From assembly GCA_029553955.1 (NCBI GenBank), contig JAKPJZ010000137.1, positions 1-41,512 of the forward strand: 41,512 nucleotides of DNA. Reading direction: 5' to 3'. Below, in pieces: positions 8,068 to 15,861 of this stretch (position 1 is the first letter of the stretch; each line of letters opens with the position of its first letter). The translations under genes were made by a program, and so were the position numbers. This DNA is from Chloroflexota bacterium (GTDB lineage: Bacteria > Chloroflexota > Anaerolineae > SpSt-313). Under the pieces are notes generated by a model that ran no database searches, had not been told where the DNA came from, and saw only the letters and a list, made by a program, of their open reading frames with translations.

Positions 8068-8171
8068 GTTCGTAGTAGGCGCTTGAGCGCCTTGACCCTC
8101 CGAATTGGCGCTGCTTCCGCGATTGGCGCCACGTCTCAGGATCAAGGCGCTCAAGCGCCTACTACGAACCT
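8066..8171. repeat. 30-bp perfect inverted repeat between convergent genes
   Basis: Perfect 30-nt arms at 8066-8095 and 8142-8171 contain GTAGTAGGCGCTTGAGCGCC, and each arm is itself partly palindromic (AGGCGC-TTGA-GCGCCT). The 46-nt spacer has GATTGGCGCC. It lies between the convergent phosphatase and AlkP genes and could act as a bidirectional terminator, but there is no T-run. The structure resembles a palindromic dispersed repeat or miniature element. Confidence 0.85.
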
Positions 8172-8278
8172 TCAGCGTGCACACGATGCGCCTGCTGAAA
8201 GTACCAGTATACCGTCAAGGGCCACGTCGTCTACACGATTGCGCTATGCCATAGTAGCCGCCGGCTGTTCGCTGCCCC

Positions 8279-9457
8279 TCAGGTGCGGCGCGTCCCGGCG
8301 TGCCGCCCCATGCCGGCGATGATGTCCAGCAGAAAGCGATGCACGCCATACAGGTCTGTGGGCAGCGCTGCCTCGACATTGGTCAGCAACGTCGCCAGCG
8401 AATCGGGGGCATCGGGGTCGTAGCCGTGCATGCCCGCGGGCAACTGAGCGCCATAGTAGCTCGGGTTGATCACCCACCCCTCGTCCATGAGCAGGAACAG
8501 CTCCCCGAAGCGGCCGTCGCGAAACAGCACGCCCTCCGCCGCCAGCCGCGACTCGTCAAGCAGTTGCGCATGCGGCACCGAGCTCAGGGCCTCTTGCACC
8601 GCTGCCCGGTCGCTCTCGCTCTGCAGCCAAAAGCGCGCCATGGTCGAGTCGTAAAAGGCCTGCGGCAGGGCCGCGGCAAAAGCCGGCTGGGCAGCCAGGT
8701 GGCTGCGCACGTCCACGCCGCCCCGCACCGTTGCCATGCCATGGTCCGAGATGACGGCGAACGGCACGTTGCCGAAGCGCGCCTGGGCGCGGATGTACAA
8801 CTGCTCCAGCCCCGCCGCATAGCTCGCCAGGGGGCCGGCCATCTGCAAGGGATCCGTAGCACAGTGGTGCAGAGTGTCATCGAGCTGCCACAGGTAGAGC
8901 AGGTACATGCCTGCGTGGCCGGCGTCGATGTGCCGCATCGCGCTGGCCAGCGAGCGCTGGTCGGGCGTGGGGTAACCAAAGGCGTGGGTTGTGATGCCCG
9001 CTGCACGCAGGTGGCCAAAGAGGGTGGGGGTGCCGTTGATTGCCGCCGGGGCCCAGCCCATGACATGGTCGGCGAACGCCAGATGACGCATCTCGGGGAA
9101 AGGGATGGCAAAGGTCGAAAAGTGCGCCGGCCACCCCCGCAGGTGAATGGCCCAGCCCGCCGCGGCCCGGCGCAGCGCCGGCTCGAGACGGGGCCAGCGC
9201 TCGGCCACGCCGGCGAGCCGGGCCAGGCCCGCGAGCGAGCCGGGCTCGCCCCCGCGCTTGAAGAGCAGCCACTGGCCGGTGCGGGCCGGGGGCAGGCCCG
9301 TCAGCAGCGCCGGAAAGGCGGCCGAGGAGTAGCCCAAGACGCTGCGGATGGGCGCCCGCTGTGGCAACAGGTCGCGCAGCAGGCCGGTCCGCTCGGCCAG
9401 AACCCAGCCAAGCCCGTCAACCAAGATGACAACCGCCGCCACAGCATCACAGGACAT
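8279..9457 (-). CDS. AlkP-superfamily phosphodiesterase/nucleotide pyrophosphatase-like protein
   Basis: This is the last gene of the nine-gene operon. The 392-aa protein has the AlkP-fold metal sites: ILVDGLGW (11-18), the nucleophile region GYSSAAFPALLTG with Ser in place of the more usual Thr, LDDTLHH, ISDHGM and MHGYDP. These place it in the type I phosphodiesterase/nucleotide pyrophosphatase family. The substrate is unknown; a nucleotide-sugar or polyprenyl-phosphate ester would fit the neighbours. There is no signal peptide, so it probably acts in the cytoplasm. It starts at 9457 and overlaps the upstream gene by 11 bp. Confidence 0.85.
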   Translation of the reverse strand: MSCDAVAAVVILVDGLGWVLAERTGLLRDLLPQRAPIRSVLGYSSAAFPALLTGLPPARTGQWLLFKRGGEPGSLAGLARLAGVAERWPRLEPALRRAAAGWAIHLRGWPAHFSTFAIPFPEMRHLAFADHVMGWAPAAINGTPTLFGHLRAAGITTHAFGYPTPDQRSLASAMRHIDAGHAGMYLLYLWQLDDTLHHCATDPLQMAGPLASYAAGLEQLYIRAQARFGNVPFAVISDHGMATVRGGVDVRSHLAAQPAFAAALPQAFYDSTMARFWLQSESDRAAVQEALSSVPHAQLLDESRLAAEGVLFRDGRFGELFLLMDEGWVINPSYYGAQLPAGMHGYDPDAPDSLATLLTNVEAALPTDLYGVHRFLLDIIAGMGRHAGTRRT

Positions 9458-10586
9458 AGGCGCGCCATACCTTCACCAAGAGCTCGCTGGCCCGCCGCCA
9501 ATCCTGCTGCAGGTTGCCGCTGGGCACGAGGTTGAGCAGGTATAGGCTGCGAGCGACGGCCGCCGGCTCTGGCGCCCGGGCCGTGCTCAGCAGCAGGAAG
9601 GCCGCCTGCAGCAGGATGCAGTCGCCGCGCTGGCGGTAGCGCGGCCAGGCCCGCAGGGTGCGCGGCGGGCCCCAGGCCTGCCAGTTGAGCAGCAAGGACC
9701 TGAAGCAGCCCAGCCGGCCCAGGGCAGCCACCGGCGTGAGCGCCCCGCATTGCCGGGCGATGTGCTGCGAGTGGGCGTGCCAATCGGCAAGCGGCCGGCC
9801 GCAGCGCACGCCCTCTAGGGTCAGGGCCGCTGCCAACGCTGCCCGGATCTGGTGGTAGATGAGTTCCCAGAGCTCGGCCTCGGAGCAGGCCCAGGCGTGT
9901 GGCCGCAGCTTCCATTCGGCTGCCCGCTCGAATGCCAAGTCGCTGAGGCCGCGCGCCGCTGCGCCCGCCGCTACCAGGCCCAGCTTGTCGCCCAGTTGCG
10001 GGGTGTAGCGGCCATCGAGGATCAGCACATAGTCGCCCACGGCCAGGGTCAGCTTGACGGCCTGATACCACACCTGCAGCGGGCTGGCCGACCGCTCGAG
10101 GATGGCCGCCAGAGTCCCCACGGCGCGGTTGAAGACCAGCAGCAAACCCTCGGTGACCGCCGGCTCAGCAGGGCCGGGCTCGGGTGGGGGCACTGCGCCG
10201 GGGTGCCCCCACAGCAGCCGCTCCCGCCGGGCGTCGTCGATCTGCTGCAGCCTCATGGCGGGCACGCGGCGGGTGCCGCTGCGCTCCAGCGCGATCTGGA
10301 CATAGGCCCCCAGTTGCCTGGTCAACGCGGCGCTCAGTTGCTGCAAGCGCGAGCGCCCTGCGGGGCGGCGCGCGTACACGTCGAGATCATAGTCGCTAAA
10401 GAACTGCACGCGCCCGCCGTCGACCAGCACCGTGCCCTCGCCGCCGGCCAAGGCCCCGCGCAGGACGATGGCCTCCACGCCAAGGTTCCCCAACTGGTCA
10501 CGGATGGTGGCCACCAGTATCTCCAGGTGGCGATCGATGGCCTCACGCGCCAGGGGGTCCTCGGCGGCGGTGTAGCGCGTGCTCAT
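9447..10586 (-). CDS. Nucleotidyltransferase-like protein of unknown substrate
   Basis: The 379-aa protein carries a minimal nucleotidyltransferase signature: LRGALAGGEG (42-51) followed by FFSDYDLDVYAR (62-73), that is G-G/S then Asp-x-Asp metal ligands. The remaining ~300 residues are helical and not recognised. The start at 10586 is fixed by an ATGA overlap with the stop of the upstream glycosyltransferase (10583-10586). It sits between a glycosyltransferase and a phosphodiesterase, so it may activate or nucleotidylate a glycan or lipid intermediate. It could also be a small-molecule (aminoglycoside-type) NTase fold protein. No close family is recognised. Confidence 0.7.
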   Translation of the reverse strand: MSTRYTAAEDPLAREAIDRHLEILVATIRDQLGNLGVEAIVLRGALAGGEGTVLVDGGRVQFFSDYDLDVYARRPAGRSRLQQLSAALTRQLGAYVQIALERSGTRRVPAMRLQQIDDARRERLLWGHPGAVPPPEPGPAEPAVTEGLLLVFNRAVGTLAAILERSASPLQVWYQAVKLTLAVGDYVLILDGRYTPQLGDKLGLVAAGAAARGLSDLAFERAAEWKLRPHAWACSEAELWELIYHQIRAALAAALTLEGVRCGRPLADWHAHSQHIARQCGALTPVAALGRLGCFRSLLLNWQAWGPPRTLRAWPRYRQRGDCILLQAAFLLLSTARAPEPAAVARSLYLLNLVPSGNLQQDWRRASELLVKVWRAYVL

Positions 10587-11455
10587 AGGTTGATCGCGCG
10601 ATAGCGCACGCTGCCGAGCCATTTGCCGGTCAGGTGCGCGCCGAGCTGCAAGACGTACAGCCGGTGCGGGTGTGCGCTGCTGCCGGGCCAGAAGGCGCCG
10701 CGCACGTTGGCCAGCAGCTTGCGGTATAGGTGCCAGTCGATCTGCGGCGACCGCGAGTGGTGCCGCGTCAGCAGTGAGCTCGCGATGCCGTACTGAATAT
10801 ACTTGCGGATGAGGCGCCGCCGCGTGTTGGGGAACTGGTGAGTGACGACCAGTTCGGGGTCATAGGCCAGGCGCGAACTGTCGAGCAGGCGCCACATCAG
10901 GTCCAGGTCCTCGCCATAGTTGCTGAAAGCGTCGCGAAAGCCCCCCACCCTGAGCAGGGCGGCGCGCCGGTAGGCGCAATTGGCGGTAATGAGCCCGTCG
11001 CGCAGTTGGCGGCGGGTGACGGGGTGACCGGAGCCTGAGAAGCACATCACCTCGTGGATGAACACCTTGGCCGAAAAGGCCTCGATCTCATTGGCGCCGG
11101 TGCGGGGGATGAGCCGCCCGCCGAGGCCATCGAGCGCCGTGTCGGCCGCGAAGCGGGCCCGCAGGCGCGCTACCCACGTGGGCGCCACCCGGCAGTCGGC
11201 ATCGGTAAAGGCCAGCACATCGGCCTGCGAGTGGTGTAGGCCCACGTTGCGGGCGGCGGCAGCGTGCACCTTGGGGTTGTCGAGCACGGTCACGGGGTAG
11301 CGCCGGGCCACCTCACGGGTGCCATCGCGCGAGCCCCCGTCGACGACGAGGATCTCGTCGGGGCGCTCGCTGCCGCCCAAGAGGGCCTCCAGGGCTGCGG
11401 CCAGGGTTTCGCCTTCGTTCAGAGTCGGTATGACGGCAGCAATCTTCAGAGACAT
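10583..11455 (-). CDS. Glycosyltransferase family 2
   Basis: This 290-aa GT-A fold transferase adds a sugar from a nucleotide or dolichyl/polyprenyl donor. It has the GT2 N-terminus AAVIPTLNEGETL (6-18), ILVVDGGSRDGT, the acceptor loop AAARNVGL, the DxD motif FTDADC, and the C-terminal ED motif (YGEDLDLMWRLL). There are no clear membrane helices. The ATG at 11455 follows AGGTG 6-8 nt upstream, and the gene begins 16 bp after the stop of the preceding glycosyltransferase gene. Confidence 0.92.
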   Translation of the reverse strand: MSLKIAAVIPTLNEGETLAAALEALLGGSERPDEILVVDGGSRDGTREVARRYPVTVLDNPKVHAAAARNVGLHHSQADVLAFTDADCRVAPTWVARLRARFAADTALDGLGGRLIPRTGANEIEAFSAKVFIHEVMCFSGSGHPVTRRQLRDGLITANCAYRRAALLRVGGFRDAFSNYGEDLDLMWRLLDSSRLAYDPELVVTHQFPNTRRRLIRKYIQYGIASSLLTRHHSRSPQIDWHLYRKLLANVRGAFWPGSSAHPHRLYVLQLGAHLTGKWLGSVRYRAINL

Positions 11456-11471
11456 GGCTGCACCTGCCGGG

Positions 11472-12623
11472 TCAGATCAGGCTGAGGCCGGCCACGGTCA
11501 GCGTGGCCAGGATGATAATCCAGACGCGGAGGCTGCCGTAGGCCCACTCGCCCACCAGTTGGCCGGACGTGTAGATCATCTGGCCCCCGAGCAGGTCGAA
11601 GCGACGGTGGCGCACAAACTCGGCGGCAGCGCCCAATTCGAACGAGAGCAGCAGGCAGAGCGCCCCCACCTCGGGCAGCACATCGGCCCAGCCGCGCGCA
11701 AAGCGCCAGGCCGAGGCCAGGCTAAAGGCGCCCACGTACACCGCCGCCCACAGGAGCGGCAGCAGCAGCAGCGACGGCTGCAGGCGAATGGTGGCCAGCA
11801 GCACCGATGCGATGACGACCAGGCCAAAGACCACGGTGAAGCGAGGAAAGGCCGGCCTGATCATCTCGGGGTGGCGCTCCATCAGATAATACTCGGCCCG
11901 TCCCCAGGCGTTGAGGCGCCGGGTCATGCTGCGCAGGCTGCTCCACGTCTCGCGGGTGTGCTGCACCACCGCCGCGGGGTTGCAGTGGATGCGGCAGCCG
12001 GCCTTGGTGAGGCGCAGCCCCAGGTCCACGTCCTCGCCGCCGGGCCGCGGCGGGAAAGTGGTGTCGAAGCCGCGCACCTGCAAGAAGGCCTCGCGGCGCA
12101 CCGAAAAGTTGGCCGTCGGCCCCCAGGAGCACGCCGGCATGATGCGCCCGAACTGGAATGGTATCACGTAGGGCGTGAGCTCTACCGAGCGCCACAGCCA
12201 CGACGCCGGCCCGCAAAAGTCCACCGGGCCCAGGCAGGCCCCGGCGGCCGGGTCCTCGTAGATGCGCGCGTGCTGTTGGAGCAGGTCGGGCGAGGCGATG
12301 CAGTCCGAATCGAGAAAGAGCACGATGGGATAGGCGGCCTGTTCGGCCCCCAGGTTCCGCTTGGCCGACACGCTGGCGTTCCCCGCCAGCAGTCGCGCCC
12401 CAAACTCGCGCCCCAGCGCGGCCATCTGCGCCCGTTCGGCGTCGCTCGAGCTGTCGTCGACAATGATCACCTCGCTCTCGCCGGTGTAGCCCTGGCGCGA
12501 GGGCTGCAGCGACGCCAGCAGGTTGCGCACGTGCCGGCTGCAGTTACGGGTGACGATCACCACCGAGATGCCCGGCGAGCCGGCGCTGGGCACCAGGCGC
12601 GCAGTGTCTGGATGCGAGGCCAT
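11472..12623 (-). CDS. Membrane-associated glycosyltransferase family 2
   Basis: The protein is about 383 aa: a cytoplasmic GT2 domain plus C-terminal membrane helices. Motifs are SVVIVTRNC, VIIVDDSSSD, SAKRNLGA, the DxD motif FLDSDC, and GGEDVDLGLRL. Two or three membrane helices follow in the last ~120 residues. The ATG at 12623 is chosen because GAGGTGAAGGAG lies just upstream; an in-frame GTG at 12635 would add four residues and would sit on that ribosome binding site. It is paralogous in layout to the next gene (12637-13797), suggesting a duplication or a pair adding successive sugars. Confidence 0.9.
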   Translation of the reverse strand: MASHPDTARLVPSAGSPGISVVIVTRNCSRHVRNLLASLQPSRQGYTGESEVIIVDDSSSDAERAQMAALGREFGARLLAGNASVSAKRNLGAEQAAYPIVLFLDSDCIASPDLLQQHARIYEDPAAGACLGPVDFCGPASWLWRSVELTPYVIPFQFGRIMPACSWGPTANFSVRREAFLQVRGFDTTFPPRPGGEDVDLGLRLTKAGCRIHCNPAAVVQHTRETWSSLRSMTRRLNAWGRAEYYLMERHPEMIRPAFPRFTVVFGLVVIASVLLATIRLQPSLLLLPLLWAAVYVGAFSLASAWRFARGWADVLPEVGALCLLLSFELGAAAEFVRHRRFDLLGGQMIYTSGQLVGEWAYGSLRVWIIILATLTVAGLSLI

Positions 12624-12636
12624 GTGCTCCTTCACC

Positions 12637-13797
12637 TCAACGGGTCAGCCAGAGGGCCAGGCCGGTGAGCCCGAGCATGGCGATATGCGCCCAACTGCGC
12701 AGCACTTCGCCGGCATACTCGCCCTCGAGATGGCCATCGGAAAAGATGAGCCGCTGGAAAAGCCAGACGGGGCTGCCGTGGCGCAGGGCTTCCAGGCCGG
12801 TGGCCAGGTCGTGCAAGCTCATCAGACCCTCGGCCGCCCACTCGTCCCCCAGGTCGCGCAGGGTCCAGCGGTGGCTCAGGGCGCGGGTCGCCGCCAGCAG
12901 CAGCCCGGTCAGAGGTACCCATAGGGCCAGCAGCGCGAGCGGCCACCACGTGTGGCGCGTCAGGGCTGCCGCGCCCAGCAGGCCGGCCGCCACGAGGGTC
13001 ATGGCCGACTGCTTTGGCGGGTCGGTGCGCTTGAGCCAGGGGTGCTTGCGCAGGGCCCAGAAGCGGAGGCGCCCCCAGCGCCAGGCGCGCGATACCAGGC
13101 CGCCCAGGCTGTTCCAGGTGGCTTTTTCGTGATAGACCACGGCGTGCGGTGCTGTAAGGATATAGTAGCCGCCTCGGGTGGCGCGCAGGCAGAGGTCGAT
13201 ATCGTCCCAGCCAAGCCGGTAGGGGAGCCCTTCATCAAAGCCGCCCAACTGCTCCAAGACCGTCCTGCTGAACGAAAGGTTGTTCGTCACGGCCCACTGC
13301 ACGCCGGGAAAGCGCTCGGCAAAGCCAAAGGCGTCGAGGAAGGGGGTGTGCTCGGCGATCCGCCAGACCCAGTTGGGCTCGCCGACGAACCGGGTCAGCC
13401 CGCTGGCCCCCGCCATGGTCGCGCCGGCCCCTGTCCAGACGGCCAGGTGCTCTCGCAAGAGGTCGGGGTCAGCGCGGCAGTCCGAATCGAGGAACAGCAC
13501 CACCGGCGCGCATGTGTTCCTGACCCCCAGGTTGCGCTTGGCGCGGACGCTCAGCGGCCCGCGCAGGTAGCGAGCCCCCGTGCCGTGGCAGGCCTGCGCA
13601 ATGTGGGCGGCCTCGGCAGGGCCGCTGGAATCGACGACCAGCACCTCGACCTCGGTCCCGGTGCCGGCGCGCGCCCCTTGCAGCGAGGCCAGCATGCCGG
13701 CGACGAGCGCGGCTCGCCCGTGGGTGGGCGTCACCACGGCCAGGGCAGGGCCGTGCCCCGGCCGGCGCGGGCAGGTTGCACTGTCAACGTCAGCCAC
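12637..13797 (-). CDS. Membrane-associated glycosyltransferase family 2
   Basis: The 386-aa protein has the same plan as its downstream neighbour: AVVTPTHGR, VLVVDSSG, the shared SVRAKRNLG and VLFLDSDC motifs, then WDDIDLCLR and two or more hydrophobic helices near 265-310. The GTG start at 13797 has GGGGGAG 7-8 nt upstream, and the gene overlaps the UbiA gene by 8 bp. SAKRNLG/SVRAKRNLG and FLDSDC in both proteins support a recent common origin. Confidence 0.9.
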   Translation of the reverse strand: MADVDSATCPRRPGHGPALAVVTPTHGRAALVAGMLASLQGARAGTGTEVEVLVVDSSGPAEAAHIAQACHGTGARYLRGPLSVRAKRNLGVRNTCAPVVLFLDSDCRADPDLLREHLAVWTGAGATMAGASGLTRFVGEPNWVWRIAEHTPFLDAFGFAERFPGVQWAVTNNLSFSRTVLEQLGGFDEGLPYRLGWDDIDLCLRATRGGYYILTAPHAVVYHEKATWNSLGGLVSRAWRWGRLRFWALRKHPWLKRTDPPKQSAMTLVAAGLLGAAALTRHTWWPLALLALWVPLTGLLLAATRALSHRWTLRDLGDEWAAEGLMSLHDLATGLEALRHGSPVWLFQRLIFSDGHLEGEYAGEVLRSWAHIAMLGLTGLALWLTR

Positions 13798-14788
13798 GTC
13801 GGTATCTCCCCCAGATTGGCTGCAGCCGGGTTACGATGATCGGTTGCCACAGCCGGTACTTCCACAGCCCCTCGACCGCCAAGAGGGGCCAGCAGGCCGG
13901 CTGCGCGACGATGATCGCGGCCACGAGGCCCAGCGGCCAGGCGATACAGTACAGGGTCTGCAGCGGCATGCCCTCATACGAAACCGGATGCCACAGCCCC
14001 GAGCGGCGGGCCTCCTGCCGCCCCCGCAGCAGGCCGTAGAGCGCGTAGGGCCAGATGACGAGCCCCAGCCACCAGCAGGCCGGGCCGAGGATGAAGGGCA
14101 ACGCCGCCAGGGCAGCCAGCTCCAGAAGGTAGATGCGGTTGAGTGTTGCCGCCAGCCGCGCCACGCTGCCCACCGCCAGCGCATAGGTGCGAACGCGAGC
14201 GCAACGGTCATGCTCGGCATCCATGATCTGGTGCAACAGGATGTAGCGCAGCCCCATGAGCAGGAAGATGGCCCCCATCCAGGCAATGCCCCAGTCGAGA
14301 TGGCCCAGAAAGGCAGCCACCGTCAGGCCGGGGACGGTGCGCTGCGCCGCTGCAGCGGTCAGCAGCCCCAGCCAGCCGCGCTCTTTGAGCCGCAGTGGCG
14401 GCAGCGAATAGGCCGCCGCCAGGCCCAGGCTGAGGGCCAAAAGGATCAGCACGAGGGGCCGACCCCAGGAGGGCCGCAGGGCCAGGGCCGCCACGGCCGC
14501 CACAATCCCGCAGATGAGCCAGGCCAGCCAGCGGGCGATGCCATCCATCGCGCGTCGCTTGCCGGCCATGCGGTCCACAGCGGTATCCGCAAGGTCGTTG
14601 ATCAGGTAGCCGAAGGCCAGCAGGGCGGCGCCATAGAGCGCCGCGCGGGCCAGCATGCCGGCCCCCACCGCGCCCGAGTGCCCGGCCAGCAGGCTCTGGT
14701 AGGCCACCAGGAGCAACAGCGGCAACTTGGTGTCGTACCACTCGGAGGTGCGAAACAAGCGCCCCAGCCAGGCCAGCCGGCCCCACAT
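13790..14788 (-). CDS. UbiA-family prenyltransferase
   Basis: The 332-aa integral membrane protein has the UbiA catalytic motif NDLADTAVDRMAGKRR (64-79; N-D-x2-D-x3-D) and a degenerate second motif, DAEHDRCARVRT. About eight or nine membrane helices are predicted. In surface-glycan clusters such proteins can transfer a polyprenyl chain to a phosphosugar (as in decaprenylphosphoryl-ribose synthesis) or to an aromatic ring. Here the adjacent ligase and radical SAM genes leave the acceptor open. The ATG at 14788 is chosen because GAGG lies 8 nt upstream and the stop of the previous gene overlaps that site; the longer frame to 14830 lacks homology. It is distinct from the MenA-like gene at 4355-5422. 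Confidence 0.85.
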   Translation of the reverse strand: MWGRLAWLGRLFRTSEWYDTKLPLLLLVAYQSLLAGHSGAVGAGMLARAALYGAALLAFGYLINDLADTAVDRMAGKRRAMDGIARWLAWLICGIVAAVAALALRPSWGRPLVLILLALSLGLAAAYSLPPLRLKERGWLGLLTAAAAQRTVPGLTVAAFLGHLDWGIAWMGAIFLLMGLRYILLHQIMDAEHDRCARVRTYALAVGSVARLAATLNRIYLLELAALAALPFILGPACWWLGLVIWPYALYGLLRGRQEARRSGLWHPVSYEGMPLQTLYCIAWPLGLVAAIIVAQPACWPLLAVEGLWKYRLWQPIIVTRLQPIWGRYRRG

Positions 14789-14792
14789 GCCC

Positions 14793-15851
14793 CTACCTCG
14801 TGCCGACAAAGCTGATCTGCCAGTCGGCATTGCACGTCAGCCAGCAGCCCGGGCAGCGGCCTCGGTGCATCTCCTGGCGCCGTCGGCGGAACCCTTCTCC
14901 ACTCCAAAGGCCGGCCAGTGGCGCTTCCCTGAGGTTGCCCACCGGTGGCAGGAACCAGCAGGGGAGCAGGTTGAGATGCTCGTCGAGGATCACGGCCACG
15001 TCGCCGAACAGGCACTGGTGATCGATGGGCAACTTGCGGGTGGCCAGGTATTCAGGGATGTAGCTCATATACTCCCGGCTCGAGTTGATGGGGTAGCCGG
15101 CCTCCTTCATGGCCATGAGCCGCTCGATGCCGGCACGCAGGTCGCCCATCGTCTCGGGCGTGGGGGTGAAGCGGCTCATGTCTTCGCCGGAATAGGGGTT
15201 CAGCGCCTGCAGTTGCACCGACATGCCATGATCGGCAGCATAGCCGACGATCTCGGGAATGTCGTGGATACTGCGCGCGGTGACCACGACGTTGAGGCCC
15301 ACCGAGAACCCCCGGTAGTGGCCGGCGCGCAGGGCGCCGGCGAGGAGCTGCAATGCCGCCCGCGGCCGGTCGAGGGGCACGCCCCGGTGCTCCTGGTAAC
15401 AGCTTGGGTCGAGCGAGTCGAGCGAGAGGGTCACCCGCTGCACACCTGCCGCCAGCAACTCCTCCAGGCGCGGCGCCGTCAGCAGCAGGCCGTTGGTGAT
15501 GAGCACCTGGAACATGCCCAGGCGGTGGGCGCTCTGCAGGAAGGGGAGCAGGTCCCGCTTCAGGAGCGGCTCGCCGCCGGTGAGCACCAGCTCACGCACG
15601 CCCAGCTCGATGAGATTGGCCAGGACGGCCTCGAGCTCTGCCAATTCTGGCCCCTCCTCGCGCGAGTGCCAACTCTCGCAGTAGGCGCAGCGCGAGTTGC
15701 AGCGCATGGTGAGGCTGAGGATGGCCTGGTAGGGTTCGACGTGCGGCCGGCCATCGTTCAGTGAGACGGCCGCCTGCAGCCCCCGGTAATATGCGGCCAG
15801 TGCGGCATCACCAGGCGCCCTATTGTTCTCGTTCACGCTTCCCCTCGACAT
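14793..15851 (-). CDS. Radical SAM protein with SPASM-like cysteine-rich C-terminus
   Basis: The 352-aa protein has the radical SAM CX3CX2C motif RCNSRCAYC (50-58), the glycine-rich LTGGEPLL (SAM binding) and ITNGLLL in the TIM barrel. A cysteine-rich C-terminal region contains QCLFGD, PCWF and RCPGCWLTCN, like a SPASM/twitch auxiliary cluster domain. These domains are used by enzymes that modify peptides or small substrates. The start is ATG 15851, or GTG 15836, which has the better ribosome binding site (AGGGGA). Its stop overlaps the ribosome binding site of the UbiA gene. The substrate is unknown; I saw no obvious precursor peptide next to it. Confidence 0.88.
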   Translation of the reverse strand: MSRGSVNENNRAPGDAALAAYYRGLQAAVSLNDGRPHVEPYQAILSLTMRCNSRCAYCESWHSREEGPELAELEAVLANLIELGVRELVLTGGEPLLKRDLLPFLQSAHRLGMFQVLITNGLLLTAPRLEELLAAGVQRVTLSLDSLDPSCYQEHRGVPLDRPRAALQLLAGALRAGHYRGFSVGLNVVVTARSIHDIPEIVGYAADHGMSVQLQALNPYSGEDMSRFTPTPETMGDLRAGIERLMAMKEAGYPINSSREYMSYIPEYLATRKLPIDHQCLFGDVAVILDEHLNLLPCWFLPPVGNLREAPLAGLWSGEGFRRRRQEMHRGRCPGCWLTCNADWQISFVGTR

Positions 15852-15861
15852 TGAATGACCA

